Shown here one piece after another: positions 43,104 through 54,745 of a stretch of 64,000 bases of DNA. The number at the start of each line of letters is the position of its first letter. Within the stretch, counting starts at the first letter, position 1. This DNA is from Histoplasma ohiense (taxonomy: Eukaryota; Ascomycota; Eurotiomycetes; Onygenales; Ajellomycetaceae), in NCBI GenBank assembly GCA_017607445.1, contig JAEVHH010000004.1, positions 3,658,001-3,722,000 of the forward strand, written 5' to 3'. The notes beneath the pieces were generated by a model. The model saw only the letters and a list, made by a program, of their open reading frames with translations. It was not told where the DNA came from and made no database searches. Made by a program: the position numbers and the translations under genes.

Positions 43104-45172
43104 CTACTTGTTGGCCCCTATCGCTTCTTTCTCGCCGCCGTTAGGCGACTCGCTGGTAATGGCCTGGAGATCTTTGACCTTGCGAATATCCTTCCATCCA
43201 AGCCCTGGAGCAAAAGCAATAACGGCGATGCTAACAGCAATGCCAAGGTACATGACGCTGTCGATGCTTTTGGCGTATGCCGCGAGCACAGCAGTTAGCT
43301 GGGATCCAGACACCAGGTCGCGGATGGAGCGGACACCGGCCGCAATGATGACATCTGGAGCACGGCCGACTTGTACAACGCGCTGCTGGAGCTGCTGACG
43401 AAGGGTGTTGCTGAAAATGGCATTTGCGGCGATCAGAGAAGTGGAGGCCCCGATATTTTGCCAGAAAATTATGATGGCCATGGCTTGGGGGATTTGTTCT
43501 GCAGGCACGAGGTTTTGGATGGCGATGTACGGCTGTATTGTGGAGATGCGGATCAGCGACAGATGATTTATGTAATTTGCTAGCCAGGGATTGAAAACTT
43601 ACAGCAGCTGTCGTGCATCCGCTTGCAACACCGTACAGAATTTGGTATCCAATCCATTTTGCAGCTGGGGTTGTAGGAGCGAGTGTCGATAAGAGGCCAT
43701 AGCCAATAGCTGATATCGCACCTCCCATGAGAAGAAATGGAAGAAAGTAGCCAACAACGGAAACTTTGGAGTTATCGGCTTCGGTCAGTTTGCAGAGAAC
43801 TTCTCTGGGGAAAAAAAATAAAAATCACTGCTGGAAGCACTTACTCAGCACGCCGGAGACTAGAGTAAATAAGACCAAACCAAGTGTGGTTGGGAGCATG
43901 TGCACGCCGCTCATGAAGGGCGAGTCATTGAGGATTGCTTGGAAGTAAATTGCGATATAAAAATCAGCTACTAGGATACTAGACAGGCTGAAGAACATTG
44001 TCATTGCGGCCGACCAGATGACTCTATGTTTCAGCATGGCAAACGGGACCATAGCCTCGTCTCCCTGGCGACGCTCCCAGAGCACAAAGACGCCAAAGGT
44101 GACGGCACCGCCAACTAGTAAGCCGATCACAACCGAGCTATTCCAGGGGTGTTGATTTCCGCCAAACTGGAGTCCCAAGAGAAACATGACGACCGCGGGG
44201 CAAACAAGCATAAATCCCGGGAGGTCTAGAGACTTGACCGCCGTGCCAAGGATCTCTAGGGGCGGATTCTTCTGTTTCCGTTCGGGGATAGTGTTGAAAA
44301 GAAGGAATCCGCCAACGACAGCACCTAGTGGAAGGTTGATGTAAAAACCTGATACAGTATAAAGTTAGTCTATAGCGATTTCAACCTAAAGGATCAAATA
44401 ACGTACACCACCGCCACGACACGCCAGTGGTAAAAGCCCCTCCGATGATAGGTCCCGTTGCGAGGCCTAGCTGGCCCATCCCCATGTTGATTCCCATAAA
44501 AAGCGCTTGTTTCTTCGTTGGGAGGACAGTAGAAATAGTTGTCACAGCGCCGTTGGCCACTCCCGCAGACCCTACGCCTGCAATAACGCGCCCAATGATG
44601 AACATGGGCGATGACTGAGCCGCTGCGCATATGGCAGAGCCAACCTCGAAGACGAAAAAGAATACGAGGAACGTCCACTGCACGACGACCTCGTCAGAAT
44701 TTTTTTTCACGCACGAGGCAAGGGTGAAGCCTTGGCCGAAGACCAACGATTACCTTTATGGAGAACTGGCTGTAAATCTTTCCGCTCAATGGTTGGAACG
44801 CGGCACTTCCAAGCTGGTAAGCACCGCCATACCTGCGTCAGAGGGGTCAGCATCCTGGGCATGCGGGCAACGGTGGTGGTGAGTTCGAGCATTCACTTAC
44901 CAACCAACATCCACCAGCGAGTCAAACTCGGACGTAATGGCTGGAGTGGCTGTGGAGATGACGGCAAGATCAAGGAAAAATAGAAAATAAGCTAGGGTAA
45001 CCGATGTGAGGATAAGGGTGAGGGCAAGCCCTTTAGGATACTCGTATTTGAACTCTGCATCATCGCTAGAGACGCTTTCCTCGGTGCCGTCTTTCTGCAC
45101 CGAATTGCCCTGCCATGGTTCGGATGAGTTTATTGGAGGCGCATCCAGGGGAGGGTATTGGGTCTCGGCCAT
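43104..45172 (-). CDS. MFS exporter, DHA (drug:H+ antiporter, 14-helix) type
   Basis: A plasma-membrane multi-helix transporter that most likely expels toxic or secondary metabolites by proton antiport. The N-terminus is a hydrophilic tail, then helix 1 (LALTLILTSVTLAYFLFFLD) with LDLAVISTATPAI, the family's helix-1 signature. An intron splits W-YGGAYQLGSAAFQPLSGKIYSQF. The next blocks are IIGRVIAGVGSAGVANGAVT (motif B/C region) and GQLGLATGPIIGGAF, the antiporter motif C of exporters. Helices continue through LVADFYIAIYFQAILN and end with the Lys/Glu-rich tail near 43104. About seven exons are needed; I checked the first splices (donors at about 44903 and 44749) but not every later one. A Zn2Cys6 regulator gene lies downstream. 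No substrate can be read from sequence. Confidence 0.9.
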
Positions 45173-47759
45173 TTGGAAGACGTGACTTTTGTGTCCAAAT
45201 TCTTTGGCTGAAGAACTCTTGGTGCTCCTAGTTATGATCCTGTGATGGCTACAGGATCACGATGTATATATATGTAAAGGAGTGGCATTCCCATTTTTGC
45301 TTATAAATACGTACATGTGTATTTCAGATAAGGGGTACAACTGGAGTGTAGAGTGTAACGGTGTATGATTCCGAAATCCGGTCTGGTTTCACCTGGAGCA
45401 TAGAATATGTGGCGATGCCACTTTCTACTCTGCTCTAGGTCGAATTTGTAATCCTCACTGCGCCCTTCCTGGAGTGTCCAGGAAACCGGAAAGTTGTATC
45501 CTAAACCCGGGCAAATTCTGGAACAAGTAAGAAAACACCATGATTCTCAACAAACGGGATTTCGGAATGATAACGATTGCAGCGTTCAAAATGTCATATC
45601 AACGAAGTGCATGTAGGTCTGGTGTCACTATTGTCAGAGGCGACACCATTGAAATCATACTGGTGTTGAGAACTCCGCGCCGTGTGTTTGGGGTTGCACC
45701 CATTATTTTGATGGCATGAACAGGCATTGGTGCCGCCATTGGCTCTAATGGCGTGTACCCAAATGTCCATGGAGAGTAGGTACCCGAATTTTGGTCTGAG
45801 ATGCATAGAGGAGGTCTCCATAGTGCGAAGTTCTTCACCCGGTCGGGCTTTCTCAACCCAAGCAAGCTCTCAACGGCACGGAGACTCGCAGCTCGTCGAG
45901 ACTTTAGAGAAAAATATGGCACACGCTTGTGACGGATTTCCAAGCCATGTAGACATGGCTGTTCATCTGCCCGATTGCCCAGCTGTCTGAAAAAGTGGTG
46001 TAGTTCCAAAATTCGATTTTGGGCCACAGACGACGAGGCAGGCGAAAGAGTCGCCTTGTTTTCTTCAGAGAGAACACACTTTGGCACGGTGCCTTTATTC
46101 CAGACGTAACGTAACCAGTGCACTCTGGAATTCCAAGTGAGTGCCCCAAGTCAAAACAGCACACATATGGGCTTTGGTTCCCGGATGGATTCCTTTCTGG
46201 TTTGTTCATCTGAAGTCATTTTGAGCCTCGATGAATCCGATAGGATGTCGAGCAGCCACCTAAGGCTATCCGCTGGGGCTTCCGCACGCACTTCTCTTGA
46301 GATTGAATTAATCGGAGTGAGAAGTGGCATCACGCAAATTTTGTGCCAGTGTCATCCCATGCATTGGTCGGTTGGGTTAGGGATTCGTGATTCAAAAGAC
46401 CCGTGGACCGTTCCTCTGTATGAATCAGCACGTGGTAGGTTGCCGGGAACAACGATAATCCGCGTAACTATTCCACCCCCAACAGAAACCTCGTTGTACT
46501 GTAGGTTATACAACTCCCTCGAGGGAATATACCAGGGGAAAACACTGCTTACCTTTTAGCGAGTCGTGGCAAACTTCGCCTCCAACTATTTCGTCACTAT
46601 CTAATTGATAAAGAATTGTCGATCGTTGTTGAAGATACAGCTTAACCATGAAGTGAGCGCTGACATCAATGGCATCAGAGTAGAATGGATGAAAGTGTCC
46701 AAGACCATTGTAAGTTTAAATGACTTCTACTTCTACTGCGGACGAAGAAAGATCTTGAGTCCGAGGGCATGATTAGTATGCTCACATATCAATACCCAAT
46801 ACCCCGTCCCTCAGAGAAACCTTGGAAAGGTGTCTAATCCGAATAACTTAAAAATAAATATCTCCGGTCATGTTTATAGAACGGTTGACATGAACCTGAC
46901 AAAAGAACGCGTAACTTCTACAAGACATTCGATTGACCATTCTTGCGTTCGACCTCGTCCATTTTCAACCTCAATGTTTCCTTCACTGTCGCACCCATGG
47001 AGTACAGATTACGCTGTGTACAACAAGTTCGCAATATGGACACTCACCCGCCTCTTGGCGTACAGATCACGCCATAACAGGGCAGACTGACGGTGTCTGC
47101 AGGGATGATGGCGGGCCAGCTTGCTGAATAAGATAATGCAGCGATTCAAGACTGCTGATTGGTGATGGGGGAGATTTATGCAAATTCCTCGGAGCATGAC
47201 TAAGCTTTATGCCAGCATCATCGGCTTTCCTGTTTCGGCTTTCCGGCAGGATTACGACATGGTACCGCGCATCCATGTACCTTCTGTGGGCTGCCCCGCT
47301 GTAACATGCGACGGAGGGCACATAGTTGGTACTTGTGATGGAGTAACGAGAAAAATGATATCACAAAGTGATCCCAGAGCCCTGGCTAGATGGGCCAATG
47401 ACCAGCTGTTGCCGGCCCCATTTTTGGGCCCGCACCTCAATTTTCGAGCTGACCCGGAGAGAGGAACAGGCTTTTTCTTGCCTTTCATGGCGTCAATCCG
47501 TCCTATCGACGATTGAGCCAGGAGTACGAGCAAATGTTAACGCAGATTAGATCATTGTTTGATTGAGCCTTTTTTGAAATCCTTGTTTCTTTTTCTTTCT
47601 TCGTTTTCTCATCTCTTCAACTTCTTCTCCCGCGTTTTCCACAAGATTACGGCATCTCTGAACGTAAAGCTCAATTGGTTTTATTTCATAGCATTTCGGA
47701 AGACTCGCTTTCCCCGCTTCGCCCATTGTTGACAGCCCAGGCGGGAGCCAGAAGGCAGC
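45173..47759. other. Intergenic region with possible decayed coding DNA
   Basis: About 2.6 kb. Between 45590 and 46560 overlapping minus-strand frames contain protein-like blocks (DSLRWLLDILSDSSRLKMTS, KIEFWNYTTFSDSWAIGQMN) in different frames, which suggests a broken gene. A plus-strand frame at 46137-46559 is open through the same DNA. I do not recognise the family on either strand. The right third is the ATP sulfurylase promoter region. No RNA gene found. Confidence 0.4.
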
Positions 47760-49799
47760 ATGGCTAACAAACCTCATGGCGGGGTCCTCAAGGACTTGTT
47801 GGCAAGGGATTCTCCACGACATGACGAGCTGGAAGCTGAGGCGGAGACCCTGCCTGCCATTGTTCTTAATGAAAGGCAACTCTGCGATCTGGAATTGATT
47901 ATGAACGGTGGCTTCAGCCCCCTCGAAGGCTTCATGAACGAGAAGGATTACAATAGGTAAGCACGTTACATCTTACACCGCGTGGGCGGACAAATCTTCC
48001 GCTTATTACCACTGGGTGAAAAAGAATACTTATTGCGCAGAACAAATCTAATATCAATTATTTCTTCTTTAACAGCGTCGTCACAGATGTCCGACTAGCA
48101 GACGGGAATGTTTTCAGCATTCCAATCACTCTTGATATATCCGCAGAGGACATCCAAGAGTTCGGCGTGAGGCCAGGAGCTCGGGTTACCCTCCGAGATT
48201 TCAGAGATGACCGCAATCTAGCGATCCTGACCGTAGATGACGTTTACAAGCCCGACAAGTATGTTTTGCGTGAGCTTCTTGTCGCTTAGTTGTTGCCGTA
48301 CAATTTTGAGATTGCTGATGTGGTATTTCTCACTCATAAAATATAGGCTGAAGGAAGCAAAGGAAGTTTTTGGCGGTGATGAAGAACATCCTTCAATCAG
48401 GTACCTGTTCAATAAGGTTGAGGAGTTTTATGTTGGAGGAAAAGTTGAAGCTGTGAATAAGCTCAACCATTATGATTATGTAGCTCTAAGATGTAAGGTA
48501 CCTCTGCAAAGGTATATCATAAGCTATAATGTTAACCTCTATGCAGTTACGCCCGCTGAATTGCGATCCCACTTTGACAAGCTCGGTTGGACGAGGGTTG
48601 TTGCTTTCCAAACAAGGTGAGTGCCTCATGATCATAATTATCTTGGACCTTTTTAAGCTAACAAAGGTATCAGAAACCCTATGCATAGAGCCCACCGTGA
48701 ATTAACAGTCCGAGCTGCTCGTGCCCGCCACGCGAACGTCCTGATCCACCCAGTCGTTGGTCTCACCAAGCCAGGTGACATTGATCATTTCACCCGTGTG
48801 CGTGTCTACGAGGCTCTTTTACCCAGATACCCCAACGGAATGGCTGTCCTCGGTCTCCTTCCCCTTGCCATGCGAATGGGTGGTCCCCGCGAAGCAATCT
48901 GGCACGCTATTATTCGCAAAAATCATGGCGCCACGCATTTCATCGTCGGACGAGACCATGCTGGCCCAGGAAAGAATTCCAAGGGCGTCGAATTCTACGG
49001 CCCTTATGACGCCCAGCACGCAGTTGAGAAATACAAGGACGAGCTTGGAATCGACGTCGTAGAATTCCAGCAGGTCACTTATCTCCCAGATACCGACGAG
49101 TACAAACCCGTCAATGAAGTGCCTGCAGGCACCAAAACCCTGGACATTAGCGGCACGGAGCTTCGAAAACGCCTCCGTACCGGCGGCCACATCCCCGAAT
49201 GGTTCTCATACCCAGAAGTGGTCAAAGTGCTTCGCGAATCAAACCCCCCAAGATCAACACAGGGTTTCACCATCTTCCTCACTGGCTACCAAAACAGCGG
49301 CAAGGACGCCATCGCCCGTGCCCTTCAAGTCACGCTAAATCAGCAAGGCGGTCGCTCCGTCTCCCTCCTCCTCGGCGACACAGTTCGCCACGAACTCTCC
49401 TCCGAACTTGGCTTCTCCCGTGAAGACCGCCACAAGAACATTCAGCGCATTGCCTTCGTGGCAGCCGAGCTCACCAAAGCCGGCGCCGCCGTCATCGCCG
49501 CTCCGATCGCCCCGCACGAGTTCAGTAGAGAGGCAGCGCGCGATACCATTTCGGCGGTCGGAAGTTTCTTCCTTGTCCACGTCGCGACGTCGCTGGAGTA
49601 TGCTGAGAAGACTGATAAGCGAGGCATTTATGCGAAGGCGAGACGCGGGGAGATCAAGGGATTTACTGGCGTGGATGATCCCTATGAGACTCCCAAGGCT
49701 GCGGACCTCACTGTTGATCTTGAGAAGCAAACCGTACGGGCTATTGTGCATGAGATCATTCTGATGCTTGAGAGCCAGGGATTTTTGGACAGATCTTAG
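47760..49799 (+). CDS. met3/sC: ATP sulfurylase (sulfate adenylyltransferase)
   Basis: Activates sulfate with ATP to adenosine 5'-phosphosulfate, the entry step of sulfate assimilation, in the cytosol. Five exons: 47760-47956, 48076-48258, 48347-48492, 48547-48616 and 48674-49799, totalling 1722 bp, 573 residues, exactly the usual fungal length. The N-terminus reads MANKPHGGVLKDLLARD and MNGGFSPLEGFM. The active-site block FQTRNPMHRAHRE is split by the last intron just after QTR, and GRDHAGPG follows. The C-terminal third (from FTIFLTGYQNSGKDAIARAL) is the APS-kinase-like domain that in filamentous fungi binds PAPS as an allosteric inhibitor. Its P-loop GYQNSGKD is altered compared with active kinases. 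PAPS reductase lies 12.4 kb to the right. Confidence 0.98.
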
Positions 49800-50476
49800 A
49801 TTTTTTTTGGAAAATTTAGAGTTGTTGTTTTGGTTGTTTTTGGATGATGTTTATTTTCTTTTCTTATTCCACTTCGTCCATGTTACACGACAGGGCACGA
49901 AACACGATATATGAGCAAAACGGTTCAAGAGAGCGAAAGGTGACAATTGGAAGATATATATAGCAAAACTTTATGTTGTTGGATTTTTGGACTTTTTCTC
50001 TCATCCAAAGCCTCTGCCCTGCTTTTGTCGTTGATACACTGCCGCTGGCTTAGTGGCTTTTCCCACCCACACTTTTTGGGGTATTTGGTTTTCTCTTCGG
50101 ATTTTTGTTTTCGATTTTTAGTCTTGTTCACATCTACTTAGATATCAGGCACAGAGGTTTTGGTTCAAAACCTCTTGGAACTTAGGATGTTTGTGCCCTA
50201 CTGGGTTGGATGGAAGTCCGTCCTAGGGTTTTCGACTTTAGTAAACGTAACTAGAGAATAAATCATGCTATATACTTACATAGTGACCAGCTAATGAACA
50301 AATTCAATAGAATCCGATTGATTGACAGGTTACTAGTAGTATTTGAACCCGCAAGGCTAAGTCTGATGCAAACAAAACAAACACCTAGAACTCTTTTGAT
50401 ATTGATATCAATAACCAACCCTCATTTGAGCCACAATCTTCCCAGTGAACTATTCATATCCGGCATTGCTTTCGCC
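49800..50476. other. Intergenic region
   Basis: 3' flank of ATP sulfurylase and 5' flank of the next rightward gene. Frames are short and T-rich. The in-frame extension upstream to 50294 of the next gene has no conserved look and is treated as untranslated. Confidence 0.5.
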
Positions 50477-52363
50477 ATGCTGCGTCCACAACTTCTCACA
50501 CGACGAATACCAAATCCCCTCCGGCCACTGCGGCCACCCATATACTATACACAACACACGAAACCCCGCTTCTTCACCATCAATGGCCCGCAGCTCATTA
50601 TCACCTTACCCTCCGCCCAACACCGACCACAACTTCCCTTCCTCCATTCCCCCTCCACTGCCCGATCAACCCCAACAACCGCCAACCGCCTTTTAAACGC
50701 CGCCTTACTCCGCCTCCACATCCCCCGTCTAATCAGCACAGAGCGCAAAGCCTACTATCAGCGGATATACCGGGGCTTGAAAATCGGTCTCAGCGTGTAT
50801 GCAGCCATAGTGCTCCTCTTCGTGATCCGCGTGGGGTTCTCGCAAGAGAATTATGAGCGGCTCTTCCCCACACCGCCAGAATGGACATTTAGGAGCCGTT
50901 GGAAGCTGCGCACGGCGCGCGCTAGAGCACATCCGGAGCTCTTTCATAAACTACAGACGAGCTGGGCGAGCGTGGGGACATTCTATGTGGATCTGTTGGC
51001 GAGGTTGGAGGATCCAGAGATAGACGGGAAGGGGCTGAAGGAGCAGGATGAGGGGGGTTTACTGATTGTGGGCGTCGGGAAGGCTGGGTATGATATTTCG
51101 GGTATGAGTGAGGCGTGGAAGATAGGTTACTTCCAGGCGCTGATGGGGGCGGGAGAGGCGGCGGAGAAATTGGATGGGTGGGTGGAGGATACGGAGCAAC
51201 AAATTGTTGGGCCGGCGGAGTGTGTGCTTGGTCCGTCGAATGCGATGCCGCAGCTTTTACCCGGAACGAAGAAGATGCTCAAGGAGGAACATTGTGTGCC
51301 GGCCTATCAGAGTCCGGAGGCGTTTTATGTGAAGATATTGACGACGAAAGGATTTGGGACGCATCAGAAACTCGATGCGGCACTTGCTTATGCTGATTGG
51401 CTAGATTTCAAGGGTCTGAAGGAGACGGCGGGAAATGTATATAGCTGGGCGATGGATATTGCAACTGCCGAACTCCCGGGGGACGTGGACCCGAACAAGG
51501 TTGTGGATCGGGAAACTGGCATTCTGAAAGAGCGAGGGAATGCCCATGTGACGGAGAACTTATTGCGGGCGTCGACTGCCCTGGGTGTACATCAGGTGCG
51601 CCTAGGTGATTTGCCGACTGCATTATCGATTTTTGTGTCTGTCCTGAGAGCTCGTCGATCTCTTCCACAAGAAGAGCATTCTGCCTCAATAACCGAGCAA
51701 ATTTCCTCTCCTCCAAATGCGTCGAAGGCAAAGAACGACTCCGTCCTTACCCTCGTCCCCAAATCCATCCTCTCCTTCCTCACCCCCCCTGCATATCCCC
51801 TCCCAACCCGGACCGGCAACGAACGAGCCATTCGTTCCATCTACACTGCCTGTGAAGAGGCAGGACTAATGGTGTACATCGGGGAGATAATCTTCGCCGC
51901 CTCGTCGCACGAACGTGGCCTAGCATGGACCCGTGACGCAGTCGACCTAGCCGAAGCCACCATCCTCCAACTCAACGCCGAAGAAGAAGAACAAAATCCT
52001 AATTCCAATTCCATATTCATGACGACGAACAACGCAGGCAGCGGCAGCTTGTCCATGAATCATTCCGACACTCACCAGCGCTGCCGGGAGTGTGTCAAGG
52101 CGGGTCTGGACAATTGGAAGCAGATGGTGCGACAGTTGGTTGTCAAGGCGGAGAATGAAGAGTTGGATAGTATGGATCAGGTTGGCAAGTTGTCGTGGTT
52201 GTCGTGGTGGGCTGGGGGAATGAAAAGAGTGAAGCAGAAAGAGATGGAGAGGAAGCGGTGGGAGGCTGAGGAATTGATTGTTCAGGATCGCGAGAGAGCA
52301 TTGAGGTACATCCTGGGGAATCCGGGGTTTGCAGATTATGGGATGTCGGTAGTTGTGGGGTGA
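50477..52363 (+). CDS. Conserved fungal membrane protein, probably mitochondrial
   Basis: A single frame of 628 codons from ATG 50477. An earlier in-frame ATG at 50294 exists, but the 50477 start gives an Arg-rich, Pro-rich N-terminus (MLRPQLLTRRIPNPLRPLRP) typical of a mitochondrial presequence. One hydrophobic helix follows (about residues 109-125, IGLSVYAAIVLLFVIRVGF). The large soluble part has helical-repeat character, for example FGTHQKLDAALAYADWLDFK, LGVHQVRLGDLPTALSIFVS and VYIGEIIFAASSHERGLAWT, suggestive of TPR-like units. Orthologous fungal proteins have, as I recall, been labelled maltose permease-like, but this sequence has one membrane span and no transporter topology, so I do not adopt that name. 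Function unknown. Confidence 0.75.
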   Translation: MLRPQLLTRRIPNPLRPLRPPIYYTQHTKPRFFTINGPQLIITLPSAQHRPQLPFLHSPSTARSTPTTANRLLNAALLRLHIPRLISTERKAYYQRIYRGLKIGLSVYAAIVLLFVIRVGFSQENYERLFPTPPEWTFRSRWKLRTARARAHPELFHKLQTSWASVGTFYVDLLARLEDPEIDGKGLKEQDEGGLLIVGVGKAGYDISGMSEAWKIGYFQALMGAGEAAEKLDGWVEDTEQQIVGPAECVLGPSNAMPQLLPGTKKMLKEEHCVPAYQSPEAFYVKILTTKGFGTHQKLDAALAYADWLDFKGLKETAGNVYSWAMDIATAELPGDVDPNKVVDRETGILKERGNAHVTENLLRASTALGVHQVRLGDLPTALSIFVSVLRARRSLPQEEHSASITEQISSPPNASKAKNDSVLTLVPKSILSFLTPPAYPLPTRTGNERAIRSIYTACEEAGLMVYIGEIIFAASSHERGLAWTRDAVDLAEATILQLNAEEEEQNPNSNSIFMTTNNAGSGSLSMNHSDTHQRCRECVKAGLDNWKQMVRQLVVKAENEELDSMDQVGKLSWLSWWAGGMKRVKQKEMERKRWEAEELIVQDRERALRYILGNPGFADYGMSVVVG

Positions 52364-53141
52364 ATTGGTAATGAATTGGTTTACTATGGCGATTCTTTTT
52401 TCTCGCATTTTTTCTTTGGAGGGCTGGCGTCCTGTTCCTTGATGATTGTATTACTATTCACAGATTTGGATTGGCTTGGAATGTATTCATTTCTACGCTC
52501 CGCCGTGTCTCTGTGCGGAATATGAATGGAGTTCGGTGTGCATTTTTATTTATTTATTTATTTTTTTTTTTTTTGACAGCTCCTTTGATGGATTGATCGA
52601 TGGACTCGGGAATTCACTAGTAACCAGAAGCGGGTCGAGCAAATTTGATGCAGAATTCTATATGTAAGGTCCCATATCTAAAAATCGTAAAACGTGAGAC
52701 CAGGGTAACATTCCTTGCTTATCAAATACTTTTTTGTTGTTGGCCCCGACATTTTGTTTCCAAGGGTAGCTACGTCAGAAATCTGTATTCAACCACCATG
52801 AAGGGCCCGAGTGGGGCGATCGGGAGATCGACACCGGTACCAGCGGATCCGCCGAGCTTAATTAAGATAAGGCTTCCCATTCAGTTCAACCTTAAGAGGA
52901 ACGTGACCAGGGTTCAAAACTTTGGGACCTGAAGCTCTGACTGAAAGCTGGGGATGTAATTATTTTCCCATCTGTCTAGGCTTTATATATCTCTGGTTCC
53001 TCCTACATTCATGACGGGGAGAGATACATCGACGAAGATATCCAAAATTCCAGGGGTTCTCCACAGGTCGTAAAGATGACATATAAATATAAAAGAATAG
53101 AATAGCAGAAAATGGTATTACATCTCCTACGGATTAAATCA
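52364..53141. other. Convergent intergenic region with clustered restriction palindromes
   Basis: Lies between two 3' ends. After a T-rich stretch (52545-52574), positions 52610-52865 contain GAATTC directly joined to ACTAGT, then GGGCCC, CGATCG, ACCGGT overlapping GGTACC, GGATCC and TTAATTAA within 63 bp. A short frame (52645-52932) crosses this DNA but has no family pattern. Confidence 0.5.
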
Positions 53142-54745
53142 TCAAAGTACATTGGTTCTGATCGTAGCGCCAGCAGGTTCCTCCTGGTCTGCAAATTTCG
53201 AACTCTCAACATTCCAAATAACATCTTTTTTTATAATTATCCGTCTACCGCTGGAATCCTCCAAGTTTGAACCTTCTCGTCCCGGGCTGCCAATCCTTGC
53301 TGTTGTAGCGCGCCTCATCTCATCGCGGCCCAATGATTGTGGTTGCTTGTCCCTGGGAGGGAATTTTTGTCGCAATAGGGGAGGAGGTGGTTGTAACACG
53401 TTGTCGCTGGCCATTGTTGTGCTGATTGAATTTCTTATCCAAGGTCTTTTAGACCTGGTTGATGCGATCGTCGAGAGGGAGAATGTGTCGCGGCTGAATC
53501 TGTGGCTGCGGCTGCCCTTGCTGTTTCCACTATTGCTGTGACTTCCGTTGCGGCTGTGGATGCGGCTTCTGTAAGAGGGTCGGCCGGTTTCCTCATATGC
53601 AGCCATAAAGGGTTTGAGGCAGGGAATTGTGTTTGCCATGATGCCGTAGCTCAATTCTAACTGGAGATAGGCTGTAACGGAGCTGCCTACCAGAGTGTAA
53701 TCTGAGGACTCTATCATTTTTTTTATATAGTGTAAGTGGAAGGAGGCTGGGAGCGCGACACTGCGGTACGTTAAAAAAACGAACAATTGGACTTTTGGGA
53801 TGTGTCGTGATGATCAGACTCAATATCAGCGAATTGAAAAAACAGGGAGACTCACAGAAGACGAGAGCTAAACGCCGAAACAACAACGATTTTCCCTATA
53901 ACGGGCATTTGAATGCCAGCTACAAGAAACAAAGATACAGCTGCTAAGCTAGCCTCGGTGATTATATCAAAAGCCGTTATAATCTGCCACCGAGGAAACT
54001 GTAATTGAAGACGCTTTAGCCCCTATAACCACTGCTGACTCCAGAAAATCCACATCCGTAATGATCTTACCATAGCGGCGCAATGTGAGCTAGCATCCAA
54101 CCATGGTCGAGGAAAACCACAAACTGATGATAGTAAAATCATGGATACCACTGCCCAGATTACGGACACTCCAACCAATCCCCATGCTACGAAGACATGC
54201 GAACGACTAGGTGATATCCGTAGGTAAAAGAGCGCAGCAGAGCTTTTCGAAATGCAGTGAGTGACAATGTATAGAATATCTGCAGCGTAGGTTGCCTATG
54301 TTTGAATCACCCTTTAGCCATTGTCGTTTTAGCTGAGGTGATGAAGTCGGGAATTATCATACCTTGAGCAGCGCTACATGCTCTCGTTGTGCGAGAAGCT
54401 CTCTTGACTTTCCCCATCCATTGCCTATTTGAATGAATACGACGGATGATTGGATACAAAATACAATCTGAAAAAGCTATGTTAGCTAAGCGCTATTTAT
54501 GTTCCCCACTTGGAATGCTTCAGATATGCAGCAGTAGGGAAGCTCACAACTGCCGTTAGGAGAACATAATCATCTTTTTTGACCACATGCCTGGAATGCT
54601 GGACATATGCACGTATTCCCAGGGAAACAAGCGCGAATCCGAGAAGCAGCGCGGTAACGATTGCTATAAACCCCCCGTGGTCTTTGTTGGTATCTACCGC
54701 CAGAGGCTCCGAAATCCCAGGTGGTAAACTGCCTGATATTGCCAT
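53142..54745 (-). CDS. SAT4/rhodopsin-like integral membrane protein
   Basis: A seven-helix membrane protein of the large fungal family named after the SAT4 domain; roles of most members are unknown. Five exons can be followed. Exon 1 starts MAISGSLPPGISEPLAVDTN and ends HVVKKDDYVLLTAV after helix 1. Exon 2 carries GNGWGKSRELLAQREHVALLK. Exon 3 holds ATYAADILYIVTHCISKSSA and ISPSR, then the helix ending CGFPRPWLDASSHCAAM. Exon 4 begins FPRWQIITAFDIITEASLAA. Exon 5 has VALPASFHLHYIKKM, then LELSYGIMANTIPCLKPFMA, the end of helix 7, and a long hydrophilic Ser/Arg-rich tail of about 140 residues to 53142. The blocks DDY, the helix-3 YxxxxLYxxxxxxxKxS pattern and the helix-7 NTIPCLKPF type match the family. 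Confidence 0.85.

Noticed and set aside
43104..45172. Secondary-metabolite cluster around the MFS gene
   Set aside because: No synthase, synthetase, terpene cyclase or tailoring enzyme was found between 36 and 48 kb.
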